Assembly (NCBI GenBank): GCA_025454975.1
Contig: JALONK010000054.1
Span: forward strand, 1 to 39,506
Length of the DNA stretch: 39,506 nucleotides
Reading direction: 5' to 3'
From: Bacteroidia bacterium
Lineage (GTDB): Bacteria > Bacteroidota > Bacteroidia > UKL13-3
The notes beneath the pieces were generated by a model, which was given only the letters and a program-made list of their open reading frames with translations, was not told where the DNA came from and ran no database searches. This document shows, piece by piece, positions 25,303 through 34,768 of the stretch. The number at the start of each line of letters is the position of its first letter. The stretch's first letter is position 1. Made by a program: the position numbers and the translations under genes.

Positions 25303-28300
25303 ATGGATTCTTGTTTCTTAAAAATTCGCAATTACCCCACAAAAATTATAGCATTAATCACTTTTTTGCTGATTAATACTAATATCAATGCACAAACCAA
25401 AACATTTTCAGGTACCGGTAATTGGAATGATGCTGCAAGATGGAGTCCTTCAGGTACTCCTGCAAGTACTGACCTTGTGATAATCTCTGCCGGCTCAAGT
25501 GTTACTGTTAATGGTGATTTCACCTGCGACAGTATGGTGTTTAGTTCTAACTCAACATCCAGTACAGTTACTATATCCGGAACAAATCACTTAACTGTTA
25601 CAAGGGGAATAAGATTCACGAATCCATCTGCCGGTTCAATTTCTCAAACCATTGCAGTTGGTGCCGGCCGTTTAACAACGGCTATTGTTACTATGAATGG
25701 AAGTAATAATTCAGGAAGAACGAATAATATCACAGTTTCAACAGGACTTGTAACTATATCCACAGATTTGTCAATGGCTGATGGTACAGCGAACGACAAC
25801 AGATTTGAATTTACAGGAGCCGGAACCCTTCGTTTAGGCGGTACATGGTCTAATCTTGGTAATGCAGCTAATTTTATAAACGGAACAGGTACTATTGAAT
25901 ATACACGCTCCAGTGCACAATCTATAAGGGCAAGAACTTATAATAAATTGCGATTAAGTGGTGGAACTAAAACCCCGGCGGGTAATATCGTTGTTAATGA
26001 TACATTTGATATCGTTTCCGGTGCAACGTTAGATAATAGTGGGACAGCTAATTTAACCATGAATGGCGTTTTTTATATACAAGGAACTTATACAGAAGGA
26101 AGCACAAGTGGTAATGTTACTTTGGTAGGTTTAGTGCATGTAACTTCAACAGGAACATTTAATGCAACTGTTGGTGAATCGTTTGTAATACGCGGTGGAA
26201 TTTTAAATAATGGAACTTTCAACTCTGGAACCGGTGGTTTTACTTTTGCAACCAACAATCAAACATTATCAGGTACAAGAGCTATTGTTTTTCTTGGAAA
26301 TGTTACAGTTACCGGCATTACTCTTACAAATGAAGACTCGGTTCAAATAAACGGTAATTTTACGGGCACAGGGGCATTTGATAATCTCTCTTTAAGTTAT
26401 TTACGTTTAAATGGAGGAACAACAAGTATAACTACCTTAACTGCGACAGCAAGTAATAATACTGTTCATTATGGAAGAACTAGTGCTACACAAACGTTAA
26501 TAGCTACAACTTATCATAACCTAAGAATTACTTCGGGAAGTACTAAAAGTTTGGCTGCTGCTACTACGGTAAATGGCGACTTATTTGTTGAGTCAGGTAC
26601 AACTTTTAACCTAACAACTTTCACATTAAATATGGGTGGTAGTTCAACAAATTCAGGAACAGGTATAATTCAAACAAATTCTACAGGCACACCATATACC
26701 GCCGGTAGAACTTGGGCTAGTACAGTTCGTTTTAACGTGAATGCCGGCCAAAATGTACCTCAAGGCACCTATGCTTATCTCGATCTTAGGGGAGGCGGAA
26801 GTAAAGTAGCAACAGGAGCAATAACTATTAATGGAACTCTAGATATTGCATCTGGAACAACCTTTAGTATGTCTACATTTAGGTTGATTAATGGTGGTAC
26901 CTTTACAACTGTAAACACCGGGACATTAAGTACTGGTTGCACAACTTTTTCACCAACTCCTCCATTTCCAACCGGAATTACTTATACATTTAACTCAATA
27001 GTTTATAATTCGGCCAGTGCTCAGGAAGTGGTTAATGGAACTTATATTTCATTGAATATATCAGGTGGTCCTAGAACATTTTCCTCAGCAGGAAACATAA
27101 ACATTACGGGAATTTTCACTGCTGGCTCGGGCCCATTTACTGTAACCGGAAGTTTGGTAAATTTTAGCCTAGTTGGCTCCCAAAATATACCCGCATGTAC
27201 ATTTAATAATTTAACATTGTCGGGAGGAGCTACAAAAACAGCTACCGGTAATATTACCGTAAATGGTACACTAAATATTCAAGCTTCAACAACGTTAAAT
27301 TTGAGTACGTTTCAGTTATTAGGTTCTTTAACTAACAGTGGGCCTTCTACTGGAACAATATTTACAGAATTTGCAACAGCTGCAACACCACCAATTCCAA
27401 ATGGAGTAACTTGGTCGAGTACGGTAAACTATCGCGCTAATTCTTCAAATCAGGCTATTAGCGGTGGTTCATATGCTTCATTAACTATCAGCAGAACAAA
27501 TACAACAGCTTATACCAAAACTGCCTTAGGAAATATTTCGTGTGCTGCAACACTTAATGTGGCAACGGGCTTAACTTTAGCCATGTCAACCTTTGCGTTA
27601 AGCGGTGATTTTAGTACAGCAGGAACAGGTGTGTTAACAACCACACACAACTCAACTGTTAGTCCGATTACAGCCGATAGAACATTTACTTTCGGAGTTG
27701 AATACAACGCTAACTCAGGAACCCAAACTATTGTTCCGGGCACATATACAACATTAACATGCAACAATGGTGCTACAAGAAATTTTGCTACCGGTAACAT
27801 AAACATCAGCGGCTCGTTAACACCCGGAACCAGCACTTTTACTGCTTCAGTTGGGAGTACAGTTACTTTTACTAGTAGTGGTACGCAAACAATTCCTGCC
27901 ATTACTTTTCACAACTTAAGTTCAACAGGTACAGGTTCCAGAACACTTGCTTCAGGCACTGTTAATGTTGCAGGTAATTTTAGCGCAGGTACCAACACTT
28001 ATACCGTAACCGGCAATACCATGAACTTTAATGGGGTTGATCAAAATATTAGTGGCATCCCCGGTGGATATAATAACTTAGCTACCGCTGGAAGTGGAAC
28101 CAAAACTGCTACACAAAATTTAGTAATAAACGGTACGCTAACCACAGCCGTTAACACCACATTAAATTTAACTGCTGCCTTTACGCTAAGTGGAACCTTA
28201 ACTACTGTAACGAATAATGGAACTATAAGAACAGGTGTACCTACTACGCTATCATCAACTCCAATTCCAACAGGAAGAACTTGGGCCGGTACAATTGAGT

Positions 28301-30483
28301 ACAATGGCTCAGGAGCTCAAACTTTTGTTGCCGGGACTTACAATAATGTAATTATTAATAATACAGCATCAGGTGGAGTAAGTTTAAGTTCAAGTCCTAC
28401 CATTAATGGTACACTTACTTTTACCAACGGAAGATTATTTATTGGCGCTAACACCTTAACCCTAGCAGGAAGTATTGTTAATACAGTTACAGGAGGATTA
28501 TCTGGTGGCAGTACAAGTAACTTAACAATTAATGGAAATGTTAGTCGTACTTTAAGTTTTAACCAAACCACACCAGGTACAACTAACGTGCTTGATAATT
28601 TGGTTAATAACTCATCATCAGGAACAACTACTATTGGTAATACGTTACGTATTATTACCGAAGTTACACCTACATCAGGAAGTATAAATGCTTCTGGTAA
28701 TTTGGTATTAGTTTCTACTTCTTCGCGCACTGCAAGAATTGGTACAGGAACTGGTTCATATATTACAGGTAATATAATTGCACAAAGGTTTGTGCCTTCA
28801 ATATCTCGCAGGTGGAGATTTTTATCTAGCCCTGTTAACGGCGCTACAATTGAAGATTGGCGCGGGGAAATATTTATTACCGGTCCGGGTACAGGAACTA
28901 CTGTTGGAACAACCAACAGCAATGGATATGATGCCACTCAAAGTAATGCAGCAGGTATTTTTAGTTATGACGAAACAGCTACTGGTGATTTAAATGCAGG
29001 TTGGACAATACCTTCAACTACAAGCACAGCCTTACAAACCGGAAGAGGTTACAGGGTTTTTGTACGCGGTGACCGTTCAGACATCAATCGTTTGAACAAT
29101 ACAAACATGACACAAAACTCCGTAACAATGGATGTGATTCAAACACCAAATATTGGTGCCATAAGCATGCCTGTATTTTATACAAATAACAGTACTGCCG
29201 AAAATGTGGGCTGGAATTTAGTTGGTAATCCATACCCAAGTTCTTACGACTGGAATGCTTTCCATGATTTGGGCAGAAGTGGAAACAGCGGAACATATTA
29301 CACAAATATTGAACCTACTATTTGGGTATTAGACCCTAATGATAACTCTTATAAATTCTATAATGCCCTTTCAAATAGTGGAACAATTACAGGAGGTATA
29401 ATAGCTCAAGGACAAGCATTTTTTGTGAAAGCAACAGGAGCAAGTCCTGCGATGACCTTCAGAGAAGAATATAAAGTAGCTACCAATCCTACTCCATTAT
29501 TAAAAACTAACGAAGAAGGGGCTTTTAGTATAAGAATGGTTAGAGATAGCATTAACGCTGATGAGTTGTTAGTGAAATATATGTCGGCATCTACTACTAA
29601 TTTTGATGCTTATGATGTGAGGAAATTAGCAAGCCCAGTTTCTATTGCAGCTTGGGATAACGATAGTATATTTTTATCCTTATCTGTGCGTCCGCTTAAT
29701 CAACAAAATGACACCATTCGCTTATCGGTTAACGGAAACGTAAGTGGTAACTATCAGTTATTGTTTGCAAACAGTACAGCAATTGATGTGCAAGACCAGG
29801 TATTTTTAGTGGATAGATTCACCAATACTGTAACAGATTTAAAAAATACTTCAACTTACAGCTTCAGTATTGCCAATAATAACCCGGCTACTTTTGGACT
29901 AAACAGATTTTTTATAGTTGTTGCTTCAAATCAAGCAGTACCAGTTAAACTTATTAGCTTTGGTGCTCGCAAAAAAGCTGATAAACAAGTTGAACTACAT
30001 TGGGCAACAGCCATCGAGAGAAATGCTTCACATTTTGAAATTGAGCATGCAGGAAGTGATTTAGTTTTTCATAAAGTTGGTAGACTAAAAGCTAAAGGCA
30101 ATAGTGATATTATTAGTCAATATTCATACTTACATACAGGAGAAAACGTAAACTATTACAGATTAAAACAAGTGGATTGGAACGGTGATATTATGTATTC
30201 TGACATTATTAAAGTTGACTTTACTACAGATGATTTAGTTATAGAACAACCACTCCAAATTTATCCGATACCTGCTGAACATGAAGTGAATGTAAAACTG
30301 AACTCAACTCATAATATCTTATTAATAACAGTTAATAAAATTACCGGTGAATTGGTTTACGAAAAAGAATTACAAACTAAGTCGCATCGCCTAATTACAG
30401 AAAATTGGGAGTCCGGTACTTATGTAATTACTGTTATGGATGAATCAGGATTTATTCTACGCGAAAAAATAATTAAGCAATAA
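25303..30483 (+). CDS. Giant T9SS-secreted repeat protein
   Basis: The 1726-residue surface or secreted protein starts with a signal peptide (about residues 1-31). An opening TFSGTGNWNDAARWSPSGTP block is typical of Bacteroidota adhesin-like proteins. From about residue 195 to 1055 there are roughly ten degenerate repeats of 60-105 residues sharing a pattern of V.Y...QTI..GTY..L...GG..K...GNI.VNGTL.I..GTTL.LSTF.L, rich in Thr, Gly, Asn and Ser and predicted to form a beta-solenoid. A non-repetitive module follows (about 1155-1480, RRWRFLSSPVNG, WNLVGNPYPSSYDWN). Then comes a PVKLISFGARKK..ELHWATAIERN module (about 1546-1640). It ends in a T9SS type A sorting domain (about 1650-1726, PLQIYPIPAEHE..). 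Function is probably adhesion or surface structure; no catalytic motif is visible. Its last 11 bp overlap the convergent CMD gene. Confidence 0.88.
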   Translation: MDSCFLKIRNYPTKIIALITFLLINTNINAQTKTFSGTGNWNDAARWSPSGTPASTDLVIISAGSSVTVNGDFTCDSMVFSSNSTSSTVTISGTNHLTVTRGIRFTNPSAGSISQTIAVGAGRLTTAIVTMNGSNNSGRTNNITVSTGLVTISTDLSMADGTANDNRFEFTGAGTLRLGGTWSNLGNAANFINGTGTIEYTRSSAQSIRARTYNKLRLSGGTKTPAGNIVVNDTFDIVSGATLDNSGTANLTMNGVFYIQGTYTEGSTSGNVTLVGLVHVTSTGTFNATVGESFVIRGGILNNGTFNSGTGGFTFATNNQTLSGTRAIVFLGNVTVTGITLTNEDSVQINGNFTGTGAFDNLSLSYLRLNGGTTSITTLTATASNNTVHYGRTSATQTLIATTYHNLRITSGSTKSLAAATTVNGDLFVESGTTFNLTTFTLNMGGSSTNSGTGIIQTNSTGTPYTAGRTWASTVRFNVNAGQNVPQGTYAYLDLRGGGSKVATGAITINGTLDIASGTTFSMSTFRLINGGTFTTVNTGTLSTGCTTFSPTPPFPTGITYTFNSIVYNSASAQEVVNGTYISLNISGGPRTFSSAGNINITGIFTAGSGPFTVTGSLVNFSLVGSQNIPACTFNNLTLSGGATKTATGNITVNGTLNIQASTTLNLSTFQLLGSLTNSGPSTGTIFTEFATAATPPIPNGVTWSSTVNYRANSSNQAISGGSYASLTISRTNTTAYTKTALGNISCAATLNVATGLTLAMSTFALSGDFSTAGTGVLTTTHNSTVSPITADRTFTFGVEYNANSGTQTIVPGTYTTLTCNNGATRNFATGNINISGSLTPGTSTFTASVGSTVTFTSSGTQTIPAITFHNLSSTGTGSRTLASGTVNVAGNFSAGTNTYTVTGNTMNFNGVDQNISGIPGGYNNLATAGSGTKTATQNLVINGTLTTAVNTTLNLTAAFTLSGTLTTVTNNGTIRTGVPTTLSSTPIPTGRTWAGTIEYNGSGAQTFVAGTYNNVIINNTASGGVSLSSSPTINGTLTFTNGRLFIGANTLTLAGSIVNTVTGGLSGGSTSNLTINGNVSRTLSFNQTTPGTTNVLDNLVNNSSSGTTTIGNTLRIITEVTPTSGSINASGNLVLVSTSSRTARIGTGTGSYITGNIIAQRFVPSISRRWRFLSSPVNGATIEDWRGEIFITGPGTGTTVGTTNSNGYDATQSNAAGIFSYDETATGDLNAGWTIPSTTSTALQTGRGYRVFVRGDRSDINRLNNTNMTQNSVTMDVIQTPNIGAISMPVFYTNNSTAENVGWNLVGNPYPSSYDWNAFHDLGRSGNSGTYYTNIEPTIWVLDPNDNSYKFYNALSNSGTITGGIIAQGQAFFVKATGASPAMTFREEYKVATNPTPLLKTNEEGAFSIRMVRDSINADELLVKYMSASTTNFDAYDVRKLASPVSIAAWDNDSIFLSLSVRPLNQQNDTIRLSVNGNVSGNYQLLFANSTAIDVQDQVFLVDRFTNTVTDLKNTSTYSFSIANNNPATFGLNRFFIVVASNQAVPVKLISFGARKKADKQVELHWATAIERNASHFEIEHAGSDLVFHKVGRLKAKGNSDIISQYSYLHTGENVNYYRLKQVDWNGDIMYSDIIKVDFTTDDLVIEQPLQIYPIPAEHEVNVKLNSTHNILLITVNKITGELVYEKELQTKSHRLITENWESGTYVITVMDESGFILREKIIKQ
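25888..28470 (+). repeat. Degenerate protein-level tandem repeats within the giant T9SS protein
   Basis: About ten copies of a 60-105 residue unit follow each other. Each has a V.Y strand, a Q-T/N-I segment, GTY..L, then a GG..K turn and a NGTL strand. The DNA copies are diverged, so this is a protein-level and not a sequence-level repeat. The first unit begins near TGTIEYTRSSAQ and the last near TWAGTIEYNGSGAQ. Confidence 0.75.
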
Positions 30484-30814
30484 GTTCTTCCCAATATTCG
30501 GCTGCCCTACGGGTGTGCGGTATAACAATAGTACCTCCTACAATGTTAGCAATTGCGAATACTTCATACACCTGAGCGGTAGTTACTCCTGCTTCTTTAC
30601 ATTTACCTAAGTGGTATTTAATACAATCATCACAACGCAACACCATACTTGCAACTAAACCAAGCATTTCTTTAACATTTACGGTAAGCGCACCGGCTTC
30701 ATAAGTGTTTGTATCTAAATTGAACAATCGTTTTAAAACAAGATTATCCTTAGATAAGATAACCTCATTCATTTTTTGACGATACGTATTAAATTCCTCT
30801 TGTTGATTTCCCAT
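30473..30814 (-). CDS. Carboxymuconolactone decarboxylase/AhpD-like protein
   Basis: The 113-residue all-helical protein belongs to the CMD/AhpD-like family. It has the redox pair Cys61/Cys64 in RCDDCIKYHL with His68, the AhpD-type proton relay, and EVFAIANIVGGTIVIPHTRRA at the end. The CxxC and His point to a peroxidase-like redox role, not decarboxylation, but the partner is unknown. It starts with ATG 4 bp after the gpsA stop, so it is the last gene of the tolC-adaptor-gpsA operon. Its final 11 bp overlap the convergent T9SS repeat gene. Confidence 0.88.
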   Translation of the reverse strand: MGNQQEEFNTYRQKMNEVILSKDNLVLKRLFNLDTNTYEAGALTVNVKEMLGLVASMVLRCDDCIKYHLGKCKEAGVTTAQVYEVFAIANIVGGTIVIPHTRRAAEYWEELIA

Positions 30815-30818
30815 AATG

Positions 30819-31847
30819 TTATATCAATTTAGCAGTTAACTTTTCTATAGTGGCACGAACAGGATGTTGTAGATAGATAATATTATAAACGGCCTCGGCA
30901 ATAGGCATATCAATATGCAGTGATTCTTGATTCCATTCATACATACTTTTAGTTGCATAATAACCTTCAGCAATCATATTCATTTCTAATTGAGCAGATT
31001 TAACTGAATAACCTTTACCTATCATATTACCAAACGTCCGGTTGCGACTATGTTGCGAATACGCAGTTACTAATAAATCACCTAAATAAGCCGAATGATT
31101 TATTTCCCGTGGATGTGCATGAACCTTATATAGAAATGCCTCCATTTCACGAATAGCATTACTTATTAATACCGCCTGAAAATTATCGCCAAAACCTAGT
31201 CCATGACAAATACCTCCGGCTACAGCATATATATTTTTAAGTACTGCACCATATTCAGTTCCTGTTAAATCATCCGATAAAATAGTTTTAATAAAACGAC
31301 ATGATAACAAAGAAGCCATATAAGCGGTTATATCAGCATTTAAACCTGCAATCGTAAGATAAGATAATTTTTCAGAGGCCACTTCTTCTGCATGACAAGG
31401 ACCGGAAATAACCATTAACTTTTCTTTCTTACACCCATGATGGGTTATTAAAAAATCAGCTACTATTTGTTTGGTTGATGGCACCAATCCTTTTATAGCC
31501 GAAACCAAATACTTTTGTTGTAATAAGGTAGAATCAACAGATTGTAAAGCCTCAGCTAAAAAGGCTGATGGTATAGCTAAAACAATAATGTCTGCTTCAT
31601 TAACCGCAAGGTTTATATCACAAGTAACCAACACTTGCTCAGTATGAATTTCAACTGATGAAATATACTGCGGGTTATGCTTATGTTGTTTAATAAAATC
31701 TACTGTTTCCTGTTTGCGAACCCACCAGGTTAATTTAGATAAACTACCTGTTTGTTGTTTTAGTTGTTCAGTTAAAATTTTAACTATGGCGGTTCCCCAA
31801 CTGCCACCGCCAAGCACGCTTATTTTTGCAGGTAAAATACTACTCAT
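30819..31847 (-). CDS. gpsA: Glycerol-3-phosphate dehydrogenase (NAD(P)+)
   Basis: The 342-residue enzyme reduces dihydroxyacetone phosphate to sn-glycerol-3-phosphate, the backbone for phospholipids. The Rossmann motif VLGGGSWGTA (residues 11-20), the GPCHAEE motif (149-155) and the catalytic Lys204 in GTEYGAVLKNIYAVAGG are all present. Length is normal. It lies 50 bp after the HlyD-type adaptor and 4 bp before the CMD gene on the same strand. A TACATTCG sequence before the start is one mismatch from a -7 box, so it may also have its own promoter. Confidence 0.95.
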   Translation of the reverse strand: MSSILPAKISVLGGGSWGTAIVKILTEQLKQQTGSLSKLTWWVRKQETVDFIKQHKHNPQYISSVEIHTEQVLVTCDINLAVNEADIIVLAIPSAFLAEALQSVDSTLLQQKYLVSAIKGLVPSTKQIVADFLITHHGCKKEKLMVISGPCHAEEVASEKLSYLTIAGLNADITAYMASLLSCRFIKTILSDDLTGTEYGAVLKNIYAVAGGICHGLGFGDNFQAVLISNAIREMEAFLYKVHAHPREINHSAYLGDLLVTAYSQHSRNRTFGNMIGKGYSVKSAQLEMNMIAEGYYATKSMYEWNQESLHIDMPIAEAVYNIIYLQHPVRATIEKLTAKLI

Positions 31848-31897
31848 AAAACGAATGTAAAACTTAAACAGAGAATAGAAAAGAAACCAATAACAGA

Positions 31898-33286
31898 TTA
31901 TTGACTTTTATCTTCTGCAAATAACTCTTCTTTGTTTACACTCATTACTGTAGAGCCATTTTTTAATTCACGAGTAATAGCACTGTATGGCGAAGAAATT
32001 ACTTCTTCACCAACAGATAAACCCTCAAGCACTTGAATAAATTTATCATTTTGAATCCCTGTTTTTACCTTTTTTAAAATGGCTTTATTTCCTACTAAAA
32101 CAAATACTACTTCAACTTCTTCGTCACTCTTTACTTTAGTTTTGGTGCGTTTTATTGTTTTTGGGTCATTTCCTTTTGTTGAAGAAGTATCTAATTCACC
32201 TTTATCACGCATAGTTACCGATTCAATTGGTGTAGCCATCGTATTACTGGCCGATTGTGTTTGAATATCAACGGATGCCGACATTCCCGGACGAAACACA
32301 TTACGCTTTTTACCATACAATGTTGTTAAATCGGAGTAAGAACTACGTAATATTCTGATTTTAACAATAAAGTTGGTAATTTGATCACTGGTTGTTTGCG
32401 CCGTTGTAGTTGCGGAATTGGCAATTTCAGTTACAATACCCTTAAACTTTCTTTTTCCATAAGCATCCACCTCTACCAAAGCTGTATCGCCTAAAGAAAC
32501 CTTTACAATATCATTCTCATTTACATCCACACTTACTTCCATATCATTTAGATTTGCGATGCGCATCATTTCAGTTCCTGCCATCTGAGATGTTCCTACC
32601 ACACGTTCGCCTTTCTCAACACTTAATTTTGAAACGATTCCATTTACAGGTGAAAAGATTTCGGTACGCGTTAAATTTTTCTTTGATTCTTTTAGACTTG
32701 CTTCCTGACTTTGAACGGTAAATTGTGAAGCTAATATGGTTTGCTTGGATGCATCTACTTCGGCTTTAGCACTAATGTATGACGACTTAGCTGTTTCAAA
32801 TTCAGCATCGCTCATTAGTTTCTGTTGGTGTAATTTTACATTACGTTGATATTGGTTTTCTAATTCATTTAAACGCGCCTCTGATTGTAATAATCTTGCT
32901 TTTGCGGTAGCCAAATTAGCTCTTGAATTATTAAGTGCGGCTTCCGTTCGATCTAAGGCTGATTGATACAACTCAGGATCAATACGAGCTAATAATTGAC
33001 CTGATTTAACTGAATCGCCTTCTTTTACATATAGTTCTCTAATTTCGCCTGAAACATCACTGCTTATTTTTACTTCTACCTCAGGCTGAATTTTTCCATT
33101 TGCTGTAACTGACTCTGTAATTTGCTGCAACTCAACTTTGGTAACAGATACTTTAATTCCCTTGTCCTTCCCTATCCATCCTGCACTTCTTCCAATCATC
33201 ACTATTATGATCAGTAAGATTGCACTAATACCTAGTATCCAAAGTAAGCGATTACCGCGTTTCTTTTGCTTTTCAACTTTTGTCAT
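31898..33286 (-). CDS. HlyD/MacA-family periplasmic adaptor subunit
   Basis: The 462-residue membrane-fusion protein has one N-terminal transmembrane helix (about residues 14-35). A biotinyl-lipoyl-like domain follows (KISSDVSGEIRELYVKEGDSVKSGQ), then a long coiled-coil hairpin (about 105-200, rich in Ala, Gln, Glu), then the returning lipoyl half IFSPVNGIVSKLSVEKGE and a beta-barrel domain. A Ser/Lys/Thr-rich charged insertion (about residues 350-385) precedes the last domain. It would link an inner-membrane ABC or RND transporter to a TolC channel. The tolC gene is 2 bp upstream; no inner-membrane pump gene is adjacent. gpsA follows instead. Confidence 0.92.
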   Translation of the reverse strand: MTKVEKQKKRGNRLLWILGISAILLIIIVMIGRSAGWIGKDKGIKVSVTKVELQQITESVTANGKIQPEVEVKISSDVSGEIRELYVKEGDSVKSGQLLARIDPELYQSALDRTEAALNNSRANLATAKARLLQSEARLNELENQYQRNVKLHQQKLMSDAEFETAKSSYISAKAEVDASKQTILASQFTVQSQEASLKESKKNLTRTEIFSPVNGIVSKLSVEKGERVVGTSQMAGTEMMRIANLNDMEVSVDVNENDIVKVSLGDTALVEVDAYGKRKFKGIVTEIANSATTTAQTTSDQITNFIVKIRILRSSYSDLTTLYGKKRNVFRPGMSASVDIQTQSASNTMATPIESVTMRDKGELDTSSTKGNDPKTIKRTKTKVKSDEEVEVVFVLVGNKAILKKVKTGIQNDKFIQVLEGLSVGEEVISSPYSAITRELKNGSTVMSVNKEELFAEDKSQ

Positions 33287-33288
33287 AC

Positions 33289-34737
33289 TTATTCAATTAA
33301 CGATTTACCAAGATAAAAATCTAAAACTTTACGCCTAAACATGAGTTCATATTTTGCCTGCAATAATGTAGTTTCAGCCTGCAAATATTGATTTTTGGTG
33401 TTTAAAAAATCTGCTGTATTTAAAGCCCCTAATTCAAACTGCTGTTGTGCTAATAAATAAGCCTCCTTGTTTGCATCATATCCTATCAGCGAAGCATCAT
33501 ATCGTTTAATTGCTGATTGGAAATCTAAATACGCTTGATTTACATTTCTGTAAACATCAAGCTCGGTTTGAGTCATGGTTAAACCTGCCGACATCTGATT
33601 AATGCGTTGCCTTTGAATATTTGTGTTAACCTGCCAACCGTTGAAAATAGGAATGCTTAATGTAAAACCCAATGATTTACCCAAGTTTCTATCAAATTGT
33701 TCATTAAATGGAACAACTTCTGTTTCCGAAAACTGTAGAAACGGTGAATATACAGGAACCCCAAAACTATCAATACCAATTTGACGTAATTGAGGATTAC
33801 CTGCACCAACGCCCCTAGTTGCCTGGGTGGTAAAAAAAGAATTAAAACCACCACTCATGACTAAGCGCGGACTCCTTGAACCTAAAGCCATCAAATACGA
33901 AATATGCGCACTTTGTTTGCGTGCTTTTGCTGCTTGCACTTCCGGACTTCTAGCTAAAAAATCTCGGTAAATTTCCTCGGCAGTTTTTATCTCACCTGAT
34001 ACTTGATTCATTGTTAATGGAGGTGCTTGAATTTTATTTAAAGTATCAGGAGCAATGTTCATTAATTGCCATAAAGTTAAATAAGATTGATCTAGTTGTG
34101 TTCGGGCTATTACCAACTGCGACTCTTCATTTGCCAACTGAGCCTTTATTTGTAGGTAGCGAACTTTATTTAAACTGCCTAATTCATACATTTGTTGTTG
34201 ACGCTTCACCTGCTCGGCCGTAGCTCCGGCTTGTAAAATGCGAGCTTGTAGTATTTCAGTATTTAACAATACATTCATAAAAGCATTTGCAACTTGTAAT
34301 GATAAATTATTTTTAGCCGTAACAACATCTAATTCAGAGGCCTTTACATTTGCCTCTTGTAACCGAGCATTATTAGTAGTTTGAAAGCCATTAAACAGAA
34401 CCATCGAACCATTTAATGAAAAATTATTGCTTCTAAATGTAACATCTCGTTGGGTTGTATTAGTTATCGGATTAATAGCAAAACCCGTATTATAATTATT
34501 AGTAACCGAACCATTTACCGATGGCAACAGTGCCATTTTACTTTGAAAAGCATCTGCTTTACCTGTTTGTAAATTAAGCTCCCGCTGCCTTAAATTAATA
34601 TTATTATTTAAAGCTGTTTCAATACATTCCTTTAGTGAATACAACCTCACCGGAACCTGAGCAGATGCCTGTCCAATGATTGTAATTAAAAGGATAAACA
34701 CTATTTTGCGTCTTATTACGCTTAAACAGTTATTCAT
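33289..34737 (-). CDS. TolC-family outer-membrane efflux protein
   Basis: The 482-residue protein forms an outer-membrane channel with long periplasmic helices. A signal peptide runs from residue 1 to about 27 (ending GQASAQ). The two TolC repeat halves are visible: YSLKECIETALNNNINLRQRELNLQTGKADAFQ at the start of the first and KSLGFTLSIPIFNGWQVNTNIQRQRINQ at the start of the second. I use ATG 34737, not the earlier in-frame codon at 34782, because the later ATG gives a proper signal peptide and follows a -7 box. It is the first gene of a four-gene operon with the adaptor 2 bp downstream. Confidence 0.92.
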   Translation of the reverse strand: MNNCLSVIRRKIVFILLITIIGQASAQVPVRLYSLKECIETALNNNINLRQRELNLQTGKADAFQSKMALLPSVNGSVTNNYNTGFAINPITNTTQRDVTFRSNNFSLNGSMVLFNGFQTTNNARLQEANVKASELDVVTAKNNLSLQVANAFMNVLLNTEILQARILQAGATAEQVKRQQQMYELGSLNKVRYLQIKAQLANEESQLVIARTQLDQSYLTLWQLMNIAPDTLNKIQAPPLTMNQVSGEIKTAEEIYRDFLARSPEVQAAKARKQSAHISYLMALGSRSPRLVMSGGFNSFFTTQATRGVGAGNPQLRQIGIDSFGVPVYSPFLQFSETEVVPFNEQFDRNLGKSLGFTLSIPIFNGWQVNTNIQRQRINQMSAGLTMTQTELDVYRNVNQAYLDFQSAIKRYDASLIGYDANKEAYLLAQQQFELGALNTADFLNTKNQYLQAETTLLQAKYELMFRRKVLDFYLGKSLIE

Positions 34738-34760
34738 GGTGTAAAACTTATTGGAGCCAA

Positions 34761-34768
34761 CAAAAGTA
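34761..34768 (-). promoter_or_regulatory. -7 element of the tolC-adaptor-gpsA-CMD operon
   Basis: On the minus strand TACTTTTG is a perfect TAnnTTTG match ending 23 bp before the tolC start. Its complement directly abuts the ATG of the divergent deacetylase gene. The -33 box is weak. Confidence 0.45.

Noticed and set aside
27510-28937. Long minus-strand reading frames (27510-27902, 28041-28304, 28338-28937)
   Set aside because: They lie wholly inside the T9SS repeat gene. Their Val/Pro/Leu-rich sequence is the complement of its Thr/Asn/Gly-rich codons, and they show no recognisable motifs.
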